The position numbers and the translations under genes are program-made. A stretch of DNA of 5,825 bases from Enterocloster bolteae (GTDB lineage Bacteria; Bacillota_A; Clostridia; Lachnospirales; Lachnospiraceae): assembly GCA_021769025.1 (NCBI GenBank), contig JAETTS010000182.1, positions 1 through 5,825 of the forward strand, read 5' to 3'. Below the pieces are notes generated by a model that made no database searches, was not told where the DNA came from, and saw only the letters and a program-made list of their open reading frames with translations. This document shows positions 1 through 5,224 of the stretch, piece after piece (positions within the stretch are counted from its first letter, which is position 1; each line of letters starts with the position of its first letter).

Positions 1-939
1 CATGGTGGAATAGTAATGATAGAAATCCTTTACCTCCTGGGGCATGGACTTGTCATGGCTCCATGGAGCCGGAATCAGAACCATCACCGCCAGGGGAAGC
101 TCCATACCGCTCATCATCATAAATTCCAGGGCATTGTCAAGCATAGCGGAATCCGAGCCTTCCTGGTTGATGATAGGCAGAACTTTGTGCATCTCGGATT
201 TAAAGAACTCCGACTCCATGGTCTCCTCTCTGGCCAGCATTTTGTCCACATTGCCGCGGATGGTATTGATCTCCCCGTTGTGCACAATAATCCGGTTGGG
301 GTGGGCCCGCATCCAGCTGGGGTTGGTGTTGGTACTAAAGCGGGAGTGAACCGTAGCCAGGGCGGATTCATAATCCTTATCCTGAAGGTCTGGGAAAAAC
401 CGGCGCAGTTCCTTTACCAGGAACATACCTTTGTAGACGATGGTCCGGCTGCTTAGCGATACCACATAAGTGTTGTCATTGCTCTGCTCAAACACCCGGC
501 GTACCACGTAAAGGCGGCGGTCAAACTCCAGCCCTTTGGAGAGATGCTCCGGTTTTTTTACAAAGCCCTGAAAGATACAAGGCATCTTTTCCACTGCCCT
601 CTCTCCGATCAGCTCCGGCCTTACCGGCACTTCTCTCCATCCCAGGAAAGAAAGCCCCTCCTTCCTCACAATAATCTCGAACATTTTCATGGCCTGATTC
701 CTGGCAAGCTTATCCTGGGGAAAGAAAAAAGCGCCGACACCGTCGCCAGTCTTGCCTTCTCCGTCTTTTCCTGCCCTGTGTTCCAGATTCTCCACAATGT
801 GAAGCGCCTGTTCCACAGTCTTGTGGGTTTTCACCCCTTTGATATTCACAACCGCTCCGATTCCGCAATTGTCGTGCTCAAACCTGGAGTCATAGAGTCC
901 CGGCGCGGCCGCTGCCTGGTTTTGCCTGTCTGCTTTCAT
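1..939 (-). CDS. gltB: Glutamate synthase large subunit, N-terminal part (cut by left window edge)
   Basis: GltB transfers the amide nitrogen of glutamine to 2-oxoglutarate, giving two glutamates. The visible part is its class II glutamine amidotransferase domain, which releases ammonia from glutamine. The frame is open for 313 codons from ATG at 939-937 to the edge; family members are about 1,500 residues, so most of the protein lies outside. Seen: GLYDSRFEHDNCGIG around Cys25, the expected N-terminal nucleophile after propeptide removal; NLEHR (51-55); TGDG (64-67); HSRFSTNTNPSW (198-209); HNGEINTIRGN (220-230); GSDSAMLDN (261-269). The start is chosen for its GAGGAG ribosome site at 945-950. 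An in-frame ATG at 972-970 would add 11 residues but has a weaker site. Oddity: TGDG runs almost directly into VGAFFFPQD, where E. coli GltB has about 28 extra residues. Identity is strong; whether this copy works is uncertain. Confidence 0.93.
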   Translation of the reverse strand, partial: MKADRQNQAAAAPGLYDSRFEHDNCGIGAVVNIKGVKTHKTVEQALHIVENLEHRAGKDGEGKTGDGVGAFFFPQDKLARNQAMKMFEIIVRKEGLSFLGWREVPVRPELIGERAVEKMPCIFQGFVKKPEHLSKGLEFDRRLYVVRRVFEQSNDNTYVVSLSSRTIVYKGMFLVKELRRFFPDLQDKDYESALATVHSRFSTNTNPSWMRAHPNRIIVHNGEINTIRGNVDKMLAREETMESEFFKSEMHKVLPIINQEGSDSAMLDNALEFMMMSGMELPLAVMVLIPAPWSHDKSMPQEVKDFYHYYSTM

Positions 940-944
940 AATCT

Positions 945-950
945 CTCCTC
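945..950 (-). promoter_or_regulatory. Ribosome binding site of gltB
   Basis: On the minus strand GAGGAG lies 5 nt before the ATG at 939. It decides in favour of this start over the in-frame ATG at 972, whose upstream sequence has only a loose purine stretch. Confidence 0.75.
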
Positions 951-984
951 TTTTCTGAAATCTGTCTTCCATTTTCCCAATTCT

Positions 985-1045
985 CTTCCAAAATAGAATA
1001 CCCCCGATACCTGCCTCATCTTCGAGGCTAAGTTCCGGGAGTATT
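985..1045 (-). promoter_or_regulatory. Terminator-like stem in the gltB leader (candidate attenuator)
   Basis: Read on the minus strand, AATACTCCCG (1045-1036) pairs with CGGGGGTATT (1006-997) over 10 bp, including one G-U pair. Inside it GCCTC (1028-1024) pairs with GAGGC (1017-1013) around the six-base loop GAAGAT. The closing arm is followed by CTATTTT, a short U-rich run. Position, between promoter and start codon, fits conditional termination before gltB. It could also end transcripts running in from the lipoprotein gene, which has no hairpin of its own after its stop. I do not recognise it as a known riboswitch class. Confidence 0.5.
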
Positions 1046-1063
1046 GGAATTCTTTTCCTGCGC

Positions 1064-1083
1064 TGCTTTGCAGCATCAAAGCA
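1064..1083 (-). promoter_or_regulatory. 5'-proximal hairpin in the gltB leader
   Basis: On the minus strand TGCTTTG (1083-1077) pairs with CAAAGCA (1070-1064) around the loop ATGCTG, a 7 bp stem starting a few bases after the predicted transcription start. An alternative hairpin, GCTGC/GCAGC (1074-1070 with 1066-1062, loop AAA), uses some of the same bases, so the two forms exclude each other. It may protect the 5' end or take part in leader switching. Confidence 0.4.
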
Positions 1084-1095
1084 ACCGCTGGAGAG

Positions 1096-1124
1096 ATCAT
1101 ACTACATTTTTTTCTGTTTGTAAA
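1096..1124 (-). promoter_or_regulatory. SigA-type promoter of gltB
   Basis: On the minus strand the -35 box TTTACA (1124-1119) and the -10 box TATGAT (1101-1096) are separated by exactly 17 bp. Transcription would start near 1089, giving an untranslated leader of about 150 nt. The -35 box starts only 8 bp past the stop codon of the upstream lipoprotein gene, so gltB has its own promoter inside a very tight intergenic space. Confidence 0.75.
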
Positions 1125-1132
1125 TAGGTTTT

Positions 1133-2275
1133 TTATTTTGCATTCTCAATTGCCTTTACAGCCGCTGCCTGATATCCGTCGATGGAAATCGTAACTCCAG
1201 CCAACAAATCTGGCTCCGTACCTTTTCCATCTGCATCCACAGCAATTCCTGTCACTTCCCCGGCAGTCTTTCCAACCAGGTAAACCTCCATATTGGCGGC
1301 CTGTTCATACCACTCTTTGCCAATTCCAGAGGCCGCTTTCATACCATAGTCATCTCCAAGCTGTCTCTTGGTCTTTACGCCGGAAGTCAGATCTGAGGTA
1401 ATCTTTCCTTCCGCATCAAACTTCACCGTTCCCTGAGTCGAATCAATCACAGCTGCCGTAATCTTTCCATCGGAATCTGTGGTAACTGCCACATAGGTGG
1501 AGTATGCCTGGCACTGGCCTTCTTTATCTGCCTCTGCGTCCTTGGACTTATTCATATTTGTGATGATGCCAAGTCCCAGTTTATCGCCTTCCTTGGTTCC
1601 TATAGCCTGGGCATTGTTGATTGCCTCCACGATAGCTTCCTGATAGCTGCCGATCTTGATGGTAACGCCAGCCACCAGATCCACGTCCGTTGCTTTGGTG
1701 GAATCATCCACGGCGATTTGAGCTACTTCCTCTGCCGTCTTGCCGATCACATATTCCTCCAGGGCCTGGGCCTGCTCATACCATTCCTTGCCAATTCCGG
1801 AAGCTGCCTTCATGCCATACTTATCACCCAGTTCTTTCTTGGTCAGAAACTCCTCTGTCTTTACTACTTTTCCGTCAGCGGTAAATCCCATCTTATTCTG
1901 AGCGGTATCCAGATAGCAGCTTACAATCTTTCCGTCTTCATCTACCACCACTGCTGCTGCCACAGAATCTACCTGGGCATTGCCGTCGGCATCCCCAGCA
2001 TCTTTTGAGCTGGTCATAGAAGAAACCACTGCAAGGCCAGTCTTATAGCCGCCTGCTGCTTCTGCCGGGGCTTTTGTCTCTTCTTCTTTGGTTTCCTCTG
2101 TGGTTTCCTCTTTCGTTTCTTCCTTGGTTTCCGCTGTGGTTTCTGCTTTGGTTTCCGCTACAGACTCGGTCTTTGAAGAATCCGCCGGGGCACTTGTTCC
2201 TCCCCCCTGTCCACATCCAGCTGCCAATACCATGACTGCCAGCACTGCCGCCCATAAGGTTGTCTTTCTTCTCAT
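1133..2275 (-). CDS. Lipoprotein with two tandem repeats, distantly like FMN-binding domains
   Basis: A 380-residue exported protein anchored to the outer face of the membrane. Residues 1-20 form a lipoprotein signal (basic MRRK, hydrophobic stretch, lipobox LAAGC) with Cys21 as the lipidated residue. An acidic linker rich in Glu, Thr and Lys follows (about 36-69). Two repeats follow, about 77-223 and 232-379. Each has a variable beta-rich first part, the block GMKAASGIGKEWYEQA (154-169 and 311-326), and an end block DLVAGVTIKI (199-208) or DLLAGVTISI (356-365). The end block, Asp-x-x-Ala-Gly-x-Thr, recalls the Asp-x-x-(Ser/Thr)-Gly-Ala-Thr flavinylation motif of RnfG/NosR/PplA-type domains. 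That link is inference: the Ser and Ala positions differ, and flavin binding is unproven. It is transcribed away from the two-component operon. No own terminator is seen. Confidence 0.85.
   Translation of the reverse strand: MRRKTTLWAAVLAVMVLAAGCGQGGGTSAPADSSKTESVAETKAETTAETKEETKEETTEETKEEETKAPAEAAGGYKTGLAVVSSMTSSKDAGDADGNAQVDSVAAAVVVDEDGKIVSCYLDTAQNKMGFTADGKVVKTEEFLTKKELGDKYGMKAASGIGKEWYEQAQALEEYVIGKTAEEVAQIAVDDSTKATDVDLVAGVTIKIGSYQEAIVEAINNAQAIGTKEGDKLGLGIITNMNKSKDAEADKEGQCQAYSTYVAVTTDSDGKITAAVIDSTQGTVKFDAEGKITSDLTSGVKTKRQLGDDYGMKAASGIGKEWYEQAANMEVYLVGKTAGEVTGIAVDADGKGTEPDLLAGVTISIDGYQAAAVKAIENAK
2084..2155 (-). repeat. Short in-frame tandem repeat coding the acidic linker
   Basis: Six imperfect 12-base units encode the four-residue pattern E-T-(K/T)-(A/E) at lipoprotein residues 41-64. 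It spaces the anchored Cys from the folded repeats, probably across the cell wall. Such repeats can change length by slippage without breaking the frame. Confidence 0.7.
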
Positions 2276-2311
2276 AATATAAATCCTCCGATTTTCAATT
2301 GGTTTCTATTG

Positions 2312-2327
2312 GTGTGTTCCTTCACAC
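2312..2327 (-). promoter_or_regulatory. Small hairpin in the lipoprotein leader
   Basis: On the minus strand GTGTG (2327-2323) pairs with CACAC (2316-2312) around the loop AAGGAA. It lies about 22 bases upstream of the GGAGG ribosome site. A role in mRNA stability or translation is possible; the stem is only 5 bp and could be chance. Confidence 0.25.
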
Positions 2328-2440
2328 ATAGAATCGCCCCTGTCAGCCAGACTTCTCTCAGACTTATCCAGCTTTACAAAGCGGTTTCTTGTTATTATCA
2401 TATCTTGAAACCATATCAAAACAGTAATGAAAATGGTTCT

Positions 2441-2455
2441 ATTTTGTAACAAAAT
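2441..2455. promoter_or_regulatory. Exact palindrome, possible operator
   Basis: ATTTTGT-A-ACAAAAT is a perfect 7+1+7 inverted repeat about 37 bp upstream of the -10 box of the two-component operon, a usual distance for a transcription factor site. I do not recognise the binding family. AT-rich palindromes also arise by chance, so this stays a candidate. Confidence 0.4.
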
Positions 2456-2475
2456 CCATGCAAAACGACACAAAA
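2449..2475 (+). promoter_or_regulatory. Phased CAAAA direct repeats, candidate response regulator site
   Basis: CAAAA occurs at 2450-2454, 2461-2465 and 2471-2475, spaced 11 and 10 bp, with a further copy at 2417-2421, 33 bp before the first. Tandem half-sites about one helical turn apart are typical for dimers of OmpR/PhoB-family regulators. The array ends where the -35 box should be, and no good -35 is present, which fits activator-dependent transcription. Autoregulation by the downstream regulator is inference. Confidence 0.4.
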
Positions 2476-2489
2476 AAGGCACACTTTTG

Positions 2490-2498
2490 TGGTATAAT
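2490..2498 (+). promoter_or_regulatory. Extended -10 promoter of the two-component operon
   Basis: TGGTATAAT is a consensus extended -10 element (TGnTATAAT). The -35 position near 2470-2475 reads ACAAAA, far from TTGACA. An inverted repeat CACAAAA (2469-2475) / TTTTGTG (2485-2491) spans the -35 to -10 interval. Start of transcription is expected near 2505. Confidence 0.65.
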
Positions 2499-2523
2499 TT
2501 TATAAAAATTTATCCTGCACTGA

Positions 2524-2611
2524 TTTGCCATCCAATGCAAGCTTGCTTGCAAGAGGATGTTTGATCTTGGAACCTGCCAAAAGCAGGAAAAAGTAGCCTG
2601 ATTAGGGCAAA
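2524..2611 (+). promoter_or_regulatory. Foldable leader of the two-component operon, unidentified
   Basis: TTTGCC (2524-2529) can pair with GGCAAA (2606-2611), closing a multibranch structure. Inside are CATCC (2529-2533) with GGATG (2555-2559), an apical TGCAAG (2536-2541) / CTTGCA (2546-2551), and CCTGC (2573-2577) / GCAGG (2583-2587) with loop CAAAA. C2529 can serve only one of its two stems. An alternative pairing, CAAGA (2550-2554) with TCTTG (2565-2569), competes. No riboswitch consensus that I know matches. A long leader is unusual for a regulator operon. Confidence 0.35.
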
Positions 2612-2651
2612 ACATCATAACATTACTTTATTTTCGAAAAAGGAATTTATT

Positions 2652-3341
2652 ATGGATAAAATATTAATTGCAGACGACAATCTTCAGATAACAAAGATCC
2701 TAGGTGAATTTGCTAAAAAGGAAGGCTATGAGCCTGTATACGCTTATAACGGTGATGAGGCCTTGGAACTGTTCCATCAGGAGTCCCTGGCTATTATTTT
2801 GTTGGATGTGATGATGCCGAAGCGAGATGGCTTTGAAGTATGCCGGGAGATCCGAAGAGTCTCCAATATTCCGATCATCATGATAACCGCCAGAGGAGAG
2901 GATTTTGAGCGGATCATGGGATTGGATATTGGTGCGGACGACTACATTGTAAAGCCATTCTCCCCCGGGGAAGTGATGGCCAGGGTTCGGGCGGTTCTGC
3001 GCCGGATCACCTCCAGCCGGAGTGATGAAAAGCGTTGCCTTGCCTACGACAATCTTACCATTTCTCTGGACAATGCCTCTGTAACCATTGATGACCAGAA
3101 GATCGTCCTTACTAAAAAGGAACTGGAGATTCTCTGGACGCTTCTCGGAAATCGGGGAAAGATATTCTCCAGGGATAACCTTTTAAGCACTCTGTGGGGT
3201 TATGATTATCCAGGAGACAACCGCACTGTCGACAATCATATCAAACGTCTCCGTGCCAAATTAGACAAGGTTCCCCACCCCAACTGGCAGATCAAAACCA
3301 TCTGGGGTATGGGCTATAAATTTGAAGGAATTTTGACATGA
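2652..3341 (+). CDS. OmpR/PhoB-family response regulator
   Basis: A 229-residue cytoplasmic transcription factor switched by phosphorylation from the kinase encoded next. The receiver domain (about 2-118) has the acidic pair Asp8/Asp9, phospho-acceptor Asp52 in LLDVMMP, Thr79 and Lys101 in the VKPF turn. The C-terminal winged-helix domain (about 130-227) has LTKKELEILWTLLGNRGK (153-170), the recognition helix region RTVDNHIKRLRAKL (191-204) and the closing WGMGYKFE hairpin. Length and all key residues are normal. The ATG is preceded by AAGGA at 2640-2644, 7 nt away. Its stop overlaps the kinase start by 4 bp, so the two are translationally coupled. The signal and target genes cannot be read from sequence; candidates are its own promoter and the divergent lipoprotein gene. 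Confidence 0.95.
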   Translation: MDKILIADDNLQITKILGEFAKKEGYEPVYAYNGDEALELFHQESLAIILLDVMMPKRDGFEVCREIRRVSNIPIIMITARGEDFERIMGLDIGADDYIVKPFSPGEVMARVRAVLRRITSSRSDEKRCLAYDNLTISLDNASVTIDDQKIVLTKKELEILWTLLGNRGKIFSRDNLLSTLWGYDYPGDNRTVDNHIKRLRAKLDKVPHPNWQIKTIWGMGYKFEGILT

Positions 3342-4831
3342 ACCATAAGATTACCCATCGTTTAGTCAGCTATTTTTCTGCCGTGCTTTTATTATTCTCC
3401 ATCAGCATCGGCATCCTGTTCGGAACACAATTTACTCAGCATACTGCCGAAATCTACGAAGAGCGGCTGGAAAATCAAGCCACTGCCATTGCAAAAACCC
3501 TTTCTCTGTTTCTCCAAAGGCAGCCGCACCGTCCTGGAGGTGGTATGGGCTTCGGTGCGTATCTCCGTTTTATTGACGATATCTCTATGGATGAGGCATG
3601 GCTGGTGGACGAACAAGCCCAGACCATTGAGCTTTCCACCCCCAATTACTCCTTATCTTATACCGACCTGCCTCCGGGCGCGGAAGACTTGATCAACAAG
3701 GTGTTTGAGGGACATGTGGTGTCAAGTCGGGCATTTTCTCCCATGTTAGACGTGCCTTCCATCACCGTAGGGGCCCCTGTCTATGGAGAAGACGGAACCG
3801 TCACCGCAGCGTTTCTGCTTCACAGCCCTGTCAACGAGATCCGGGATGCCCAGAATCACAGCCTTTTTATTTTCGTGGTCTGTATCCTTTCTGCCCTGAT
3901 TCTGGCATTTGCCCTGTCTGTCTTTCTGGCCAATCATTTTATACGCCCGTTAAGGGAAATCGGCCAGGCCGTGGTTCAAGTGAAGGAGGGAGATTATCAC
4001 GCACAGGCCAAGGTGGCGCAATACGATGAGATCGGTGAATTGGCTGATAATATCAATGAATTGTTTGCCAGATTGGCTGATATCGAAGAAGAACGGAAAA
4101 GGCTGGACAAGATGCAGCAGGATTTTGTATCCAATGTCTCCCATGAACTACGCACCCCCATCACAGTAATCCGAGGTTCCCTGGAGGTTCTCATGGAAGG
4201 CTTGGTTACAGAGCCTGGAGAAATGCAGGAATACTATAGACAAATGCTGTCGGACACCATCCATCTTCAGCGCCTGGTCAACGATCTTCTGGAGCTTTCA
4301 CGGCTTCAGAACAGCAACTTCCAAATCATCAAGACAGAGCTGAATCTTACAGACCTTATCGTCGACTCTGTCCGCTCAATGCAACAGATCGCCAGGAAAA
4401 AATCGGTTGAGCTCCGCCTGGAGAATCAGGCCGGGCTGGTGGTATTCCTCGGAGATTATGGACGTTTAAAACAGATGTTTCTAACAATCCTGGACAACTC
4501 CATCAAATTCTCCCACCCCAATACCGTGGTGTGCATTCATATGTCCTACAGGGATAGCCATTGCGTCATCTCATTTACAGATCACGGTGACGGTATCTCG
4601 CCGAAAGATATCCCTTATATCTTCCAGCGCTTTTATACAAATAATTCGGAACAAAACAAAAATGGAAGCGGCCTGGGCCTTCCCATTGCCAGGCAGATCG
4701 CAGACCGCCACGGCATCCAGATATCCTGTGAAAGCACTCTCCATGACAAGACTACTTTTTTCTTTACGTTTCCTGAGAGCGTACAGGCTGAGGGCGCTTA
4801 TCCTGTGGAGGAACTGGAAAACAATGGCTAA
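3338..4831 (+). CDS. Membrane-bound sensor histidine kinase, HAMP type
   Basis: A 497-residue sensor that autophosphorylates on histidine and passes the phosphate to the preceding regulator. Domains: transmembrane helix 1 (about 9-29); an extracytoplasmic sensor region (about 31-172) with a Gly-rich stretch at 66-73 and a PAS/Cache-like end (ITVGAPVYGEDGTVTAAF); helix 2 (about 175-200); HAMP (about 200-253, with IRPLREIGQAV and DEIGELADNINELF); dimerisation/phosphotransfer domain with FVSNVSHELRTP and His269; and the ATPase domain with Asn387 (LDNSIKFS), the G1 box DHGDG (415-419) and the G2 box GSGLGL (443-448). All catalytic motifs are intact. The start overlaps the regulator stop (ATGA), with AGGA at 3326-3329 as ribosome site. 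The ligand is unknown. No convincing terminator follows. Confidence 0.95.
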   Translation: MNHKITHRLVSYFSAVLLLFSISIGILFGTQFTQHTAEIYEERLENQATAIAKTLSLFLQRQPHRPGGGMGFGAYLRFIDDISMDEAWLVDEQAQTIELSTPNYSLSYTDLPPGAEDLINKVFEGHVVSSRAFSPMLDVPSITVGAPVYGEDGTVTAAFLLHSPVNEIRDAQNHSLFIFVVCILSALILAFALSVFLANHFIRPLREIGQAVVQVKEGDYHAQAKVAQYDEIGELADNINELFARLADIEEERKRLDKMQQDFVSNVSHELRTPITVIRGSLEVLMEGLVTEPGEMQEYYRQMLSDTIHLQRLVNDLLELSRLQNSNFQIIKTELNLTDLIVDSVRSMQQIARKKSVELRLENQAGLVVFLGDYGRLKQMFLTILDNSIKFSHPNTVVCIHMSYRDSHCVISFTDHGDGISPKDIPYIFQRFYTNNSEQNKNGSGLGLPIARQIADRHGIQISCESTLHDKTTFFFTFPESVQAEGAYPVEELENNG

Positions 4832-4971
4832 AACATCAAGCCTGTTAAAACGACGAAAAGGCTGCTGAAAAATGGTATATGAATCTGCTGATTCTTCATA
4901 TAGCTGATATTGTAGTGGAGGGTAAGGTTGGATATCCCTTTCGCCAGCTTTTTGAAAAGCCTCACCTGCAT
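4832..4971. other. Gene-free stretch after the kinase
   Basis: No supported gene lies here on either strand. A minus-strand open frame running from about 4984 into the kinase gene has no ribosome site or recognisable protein and is mostly a shadow of the kinase. The stretch holds one inverted repeat (4876-4902). With the remnant at 4972-5220 it forms a gap of 393 bp without an intact gene. Confidence 0.6.
4876..4902. repeat. Inverted repeat downstream of the kinase
   Basis: TATATGAA (4876-4883) and TTCATATA (4895-4902) are exact inverse copies around an 11 bp centre. Inside, GAATC (4881-4885) can pair with GATTC (4890-4894), an alternative to the outer stem. It has no GC-rich stem or T tract, so it is not a classic terminator, although it may stabilise the 3' end of the kinase mRNA. 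Confidence 0.45.
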
Positions 4972-5220
4972 CTAAACTATACATTCGCTCATATTTCCTT
5001 TTTTATCCGGCCTGTAAATGTTGTAATTAATCAGATCATCTACTGAATATGGAAATGCCGGCACATCATCAATATATACCAATCTGCAGGAAAGGGCTCT
5101 GTACAGCTTTCTCAAGGCAGCCAGATAATCGTAAGTAACAAAATAAGAATCTACAAACAGGCAGGGAATGCGTTGAGGAGTGTCTGGGGGAGTATCTTTG
5201 AGTCGAAAATCTAGGAATGA
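4972..5220 (-). pseudogene. Remnant of a PseG-like UDP-sugar hydrolase
   Basis: An open frame of 82 codons without a start codon reads as the middle of a PseG-type protein (UDP-2,4-diacetamido-2,4,6-trideoxy-altropyranose hydrolase, or a related nucleotide-sugar enzyme of surface polysaccharide synthesis). Seen: LFVDSYFVTYDYLAALRK, then RLVYIDDVPAFPYSVDDLINYNIY, shown here in one line only to give key residues Asp-Ser-Tyr, Ile-Asp-Asp and Ile-Asn-Tyr-Asn. This order matches the Asp-x-Tyr, Asp-Asp and Asn-x-Asn region in the first half of PseG. Full-length relatives have roughly 270-350 residues, so both ends are missing. The frame ends at a TAG at 4974-4972; a one-base insertion in the T6 run at 4999-5004 would carry it on as KYERMYSLDAGEAF. 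It begins within a few bases of the flippase stop. Identification is from memory of the family. Confidence 0.6.
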
Positions 5221-5224
5221 AAGA

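Larger units (their letters stand above)
2276..2651. other. Divergent intergenic region between lipoprotein and two-component operon
   Basis: No gene is visible in these 376 bases. The left part holds the lipoprotein ribosome site GGAGG (2289-2285, minus strand) and its untranslated leader. A TATGAT hexamer on the minus strand at 2402-2397 could be its -10 box, but no good -35 lies at the right distance. The middle is AT-rich with repeated CAAAA motifs and a palindrome. The right part has the operon promoter and a leader of about 145 nt that can fold. Confidence 0.7.

Noticed and set aside
16..996. Plus-strand open frames across the gltB region
   Set aside because: They are antisense to a clearly conserved GltB sequence and look like no known protein.
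985..1089. ANTAR-type antiterminator target: two hexaloop hairpins in the leader of a nitrogen gene
   Set aside because: ANTAR loops need A at position 1 and G at position 4. The loops here are ATGCTG and GAAGAT, so neither fits, and the hairpins are farther apart than usual.
2043..2282. Open frames in other phases over the lipoprotein start
   Set aside because: They are by-products of the low-complexity Glu/Thr-coding repeat in the real gene.
2312..2327. Hairpin with loop AAGGAA, which does fit the ANTAR loop rule
   Set aside because: There is only one such hairpin, with a 5 bp stem and no paired partner or terminator nearby.
2524..2611. Known riboswitch classes for the regulator leader (c-di-GMP, SAM, TPP, cobalamin, c-di-AMP)
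   Set aside because: None of the conserved core sequences of these classes, as I know them, is present.
4840..4862. AGCCT/AGGCT stem after the kinase as a terminator
   Set aside because: The stem is 5 bp with a long loop, and no T tract follows on either strand.
4571..4984. 137-codon minus-strand open frame
   Set aside because: It mostly overlaps the kinase gene antisense, has no convincing ribosome site and resembles no family; its first codons may only be the frameshifted tail of the PseG-like remnant.
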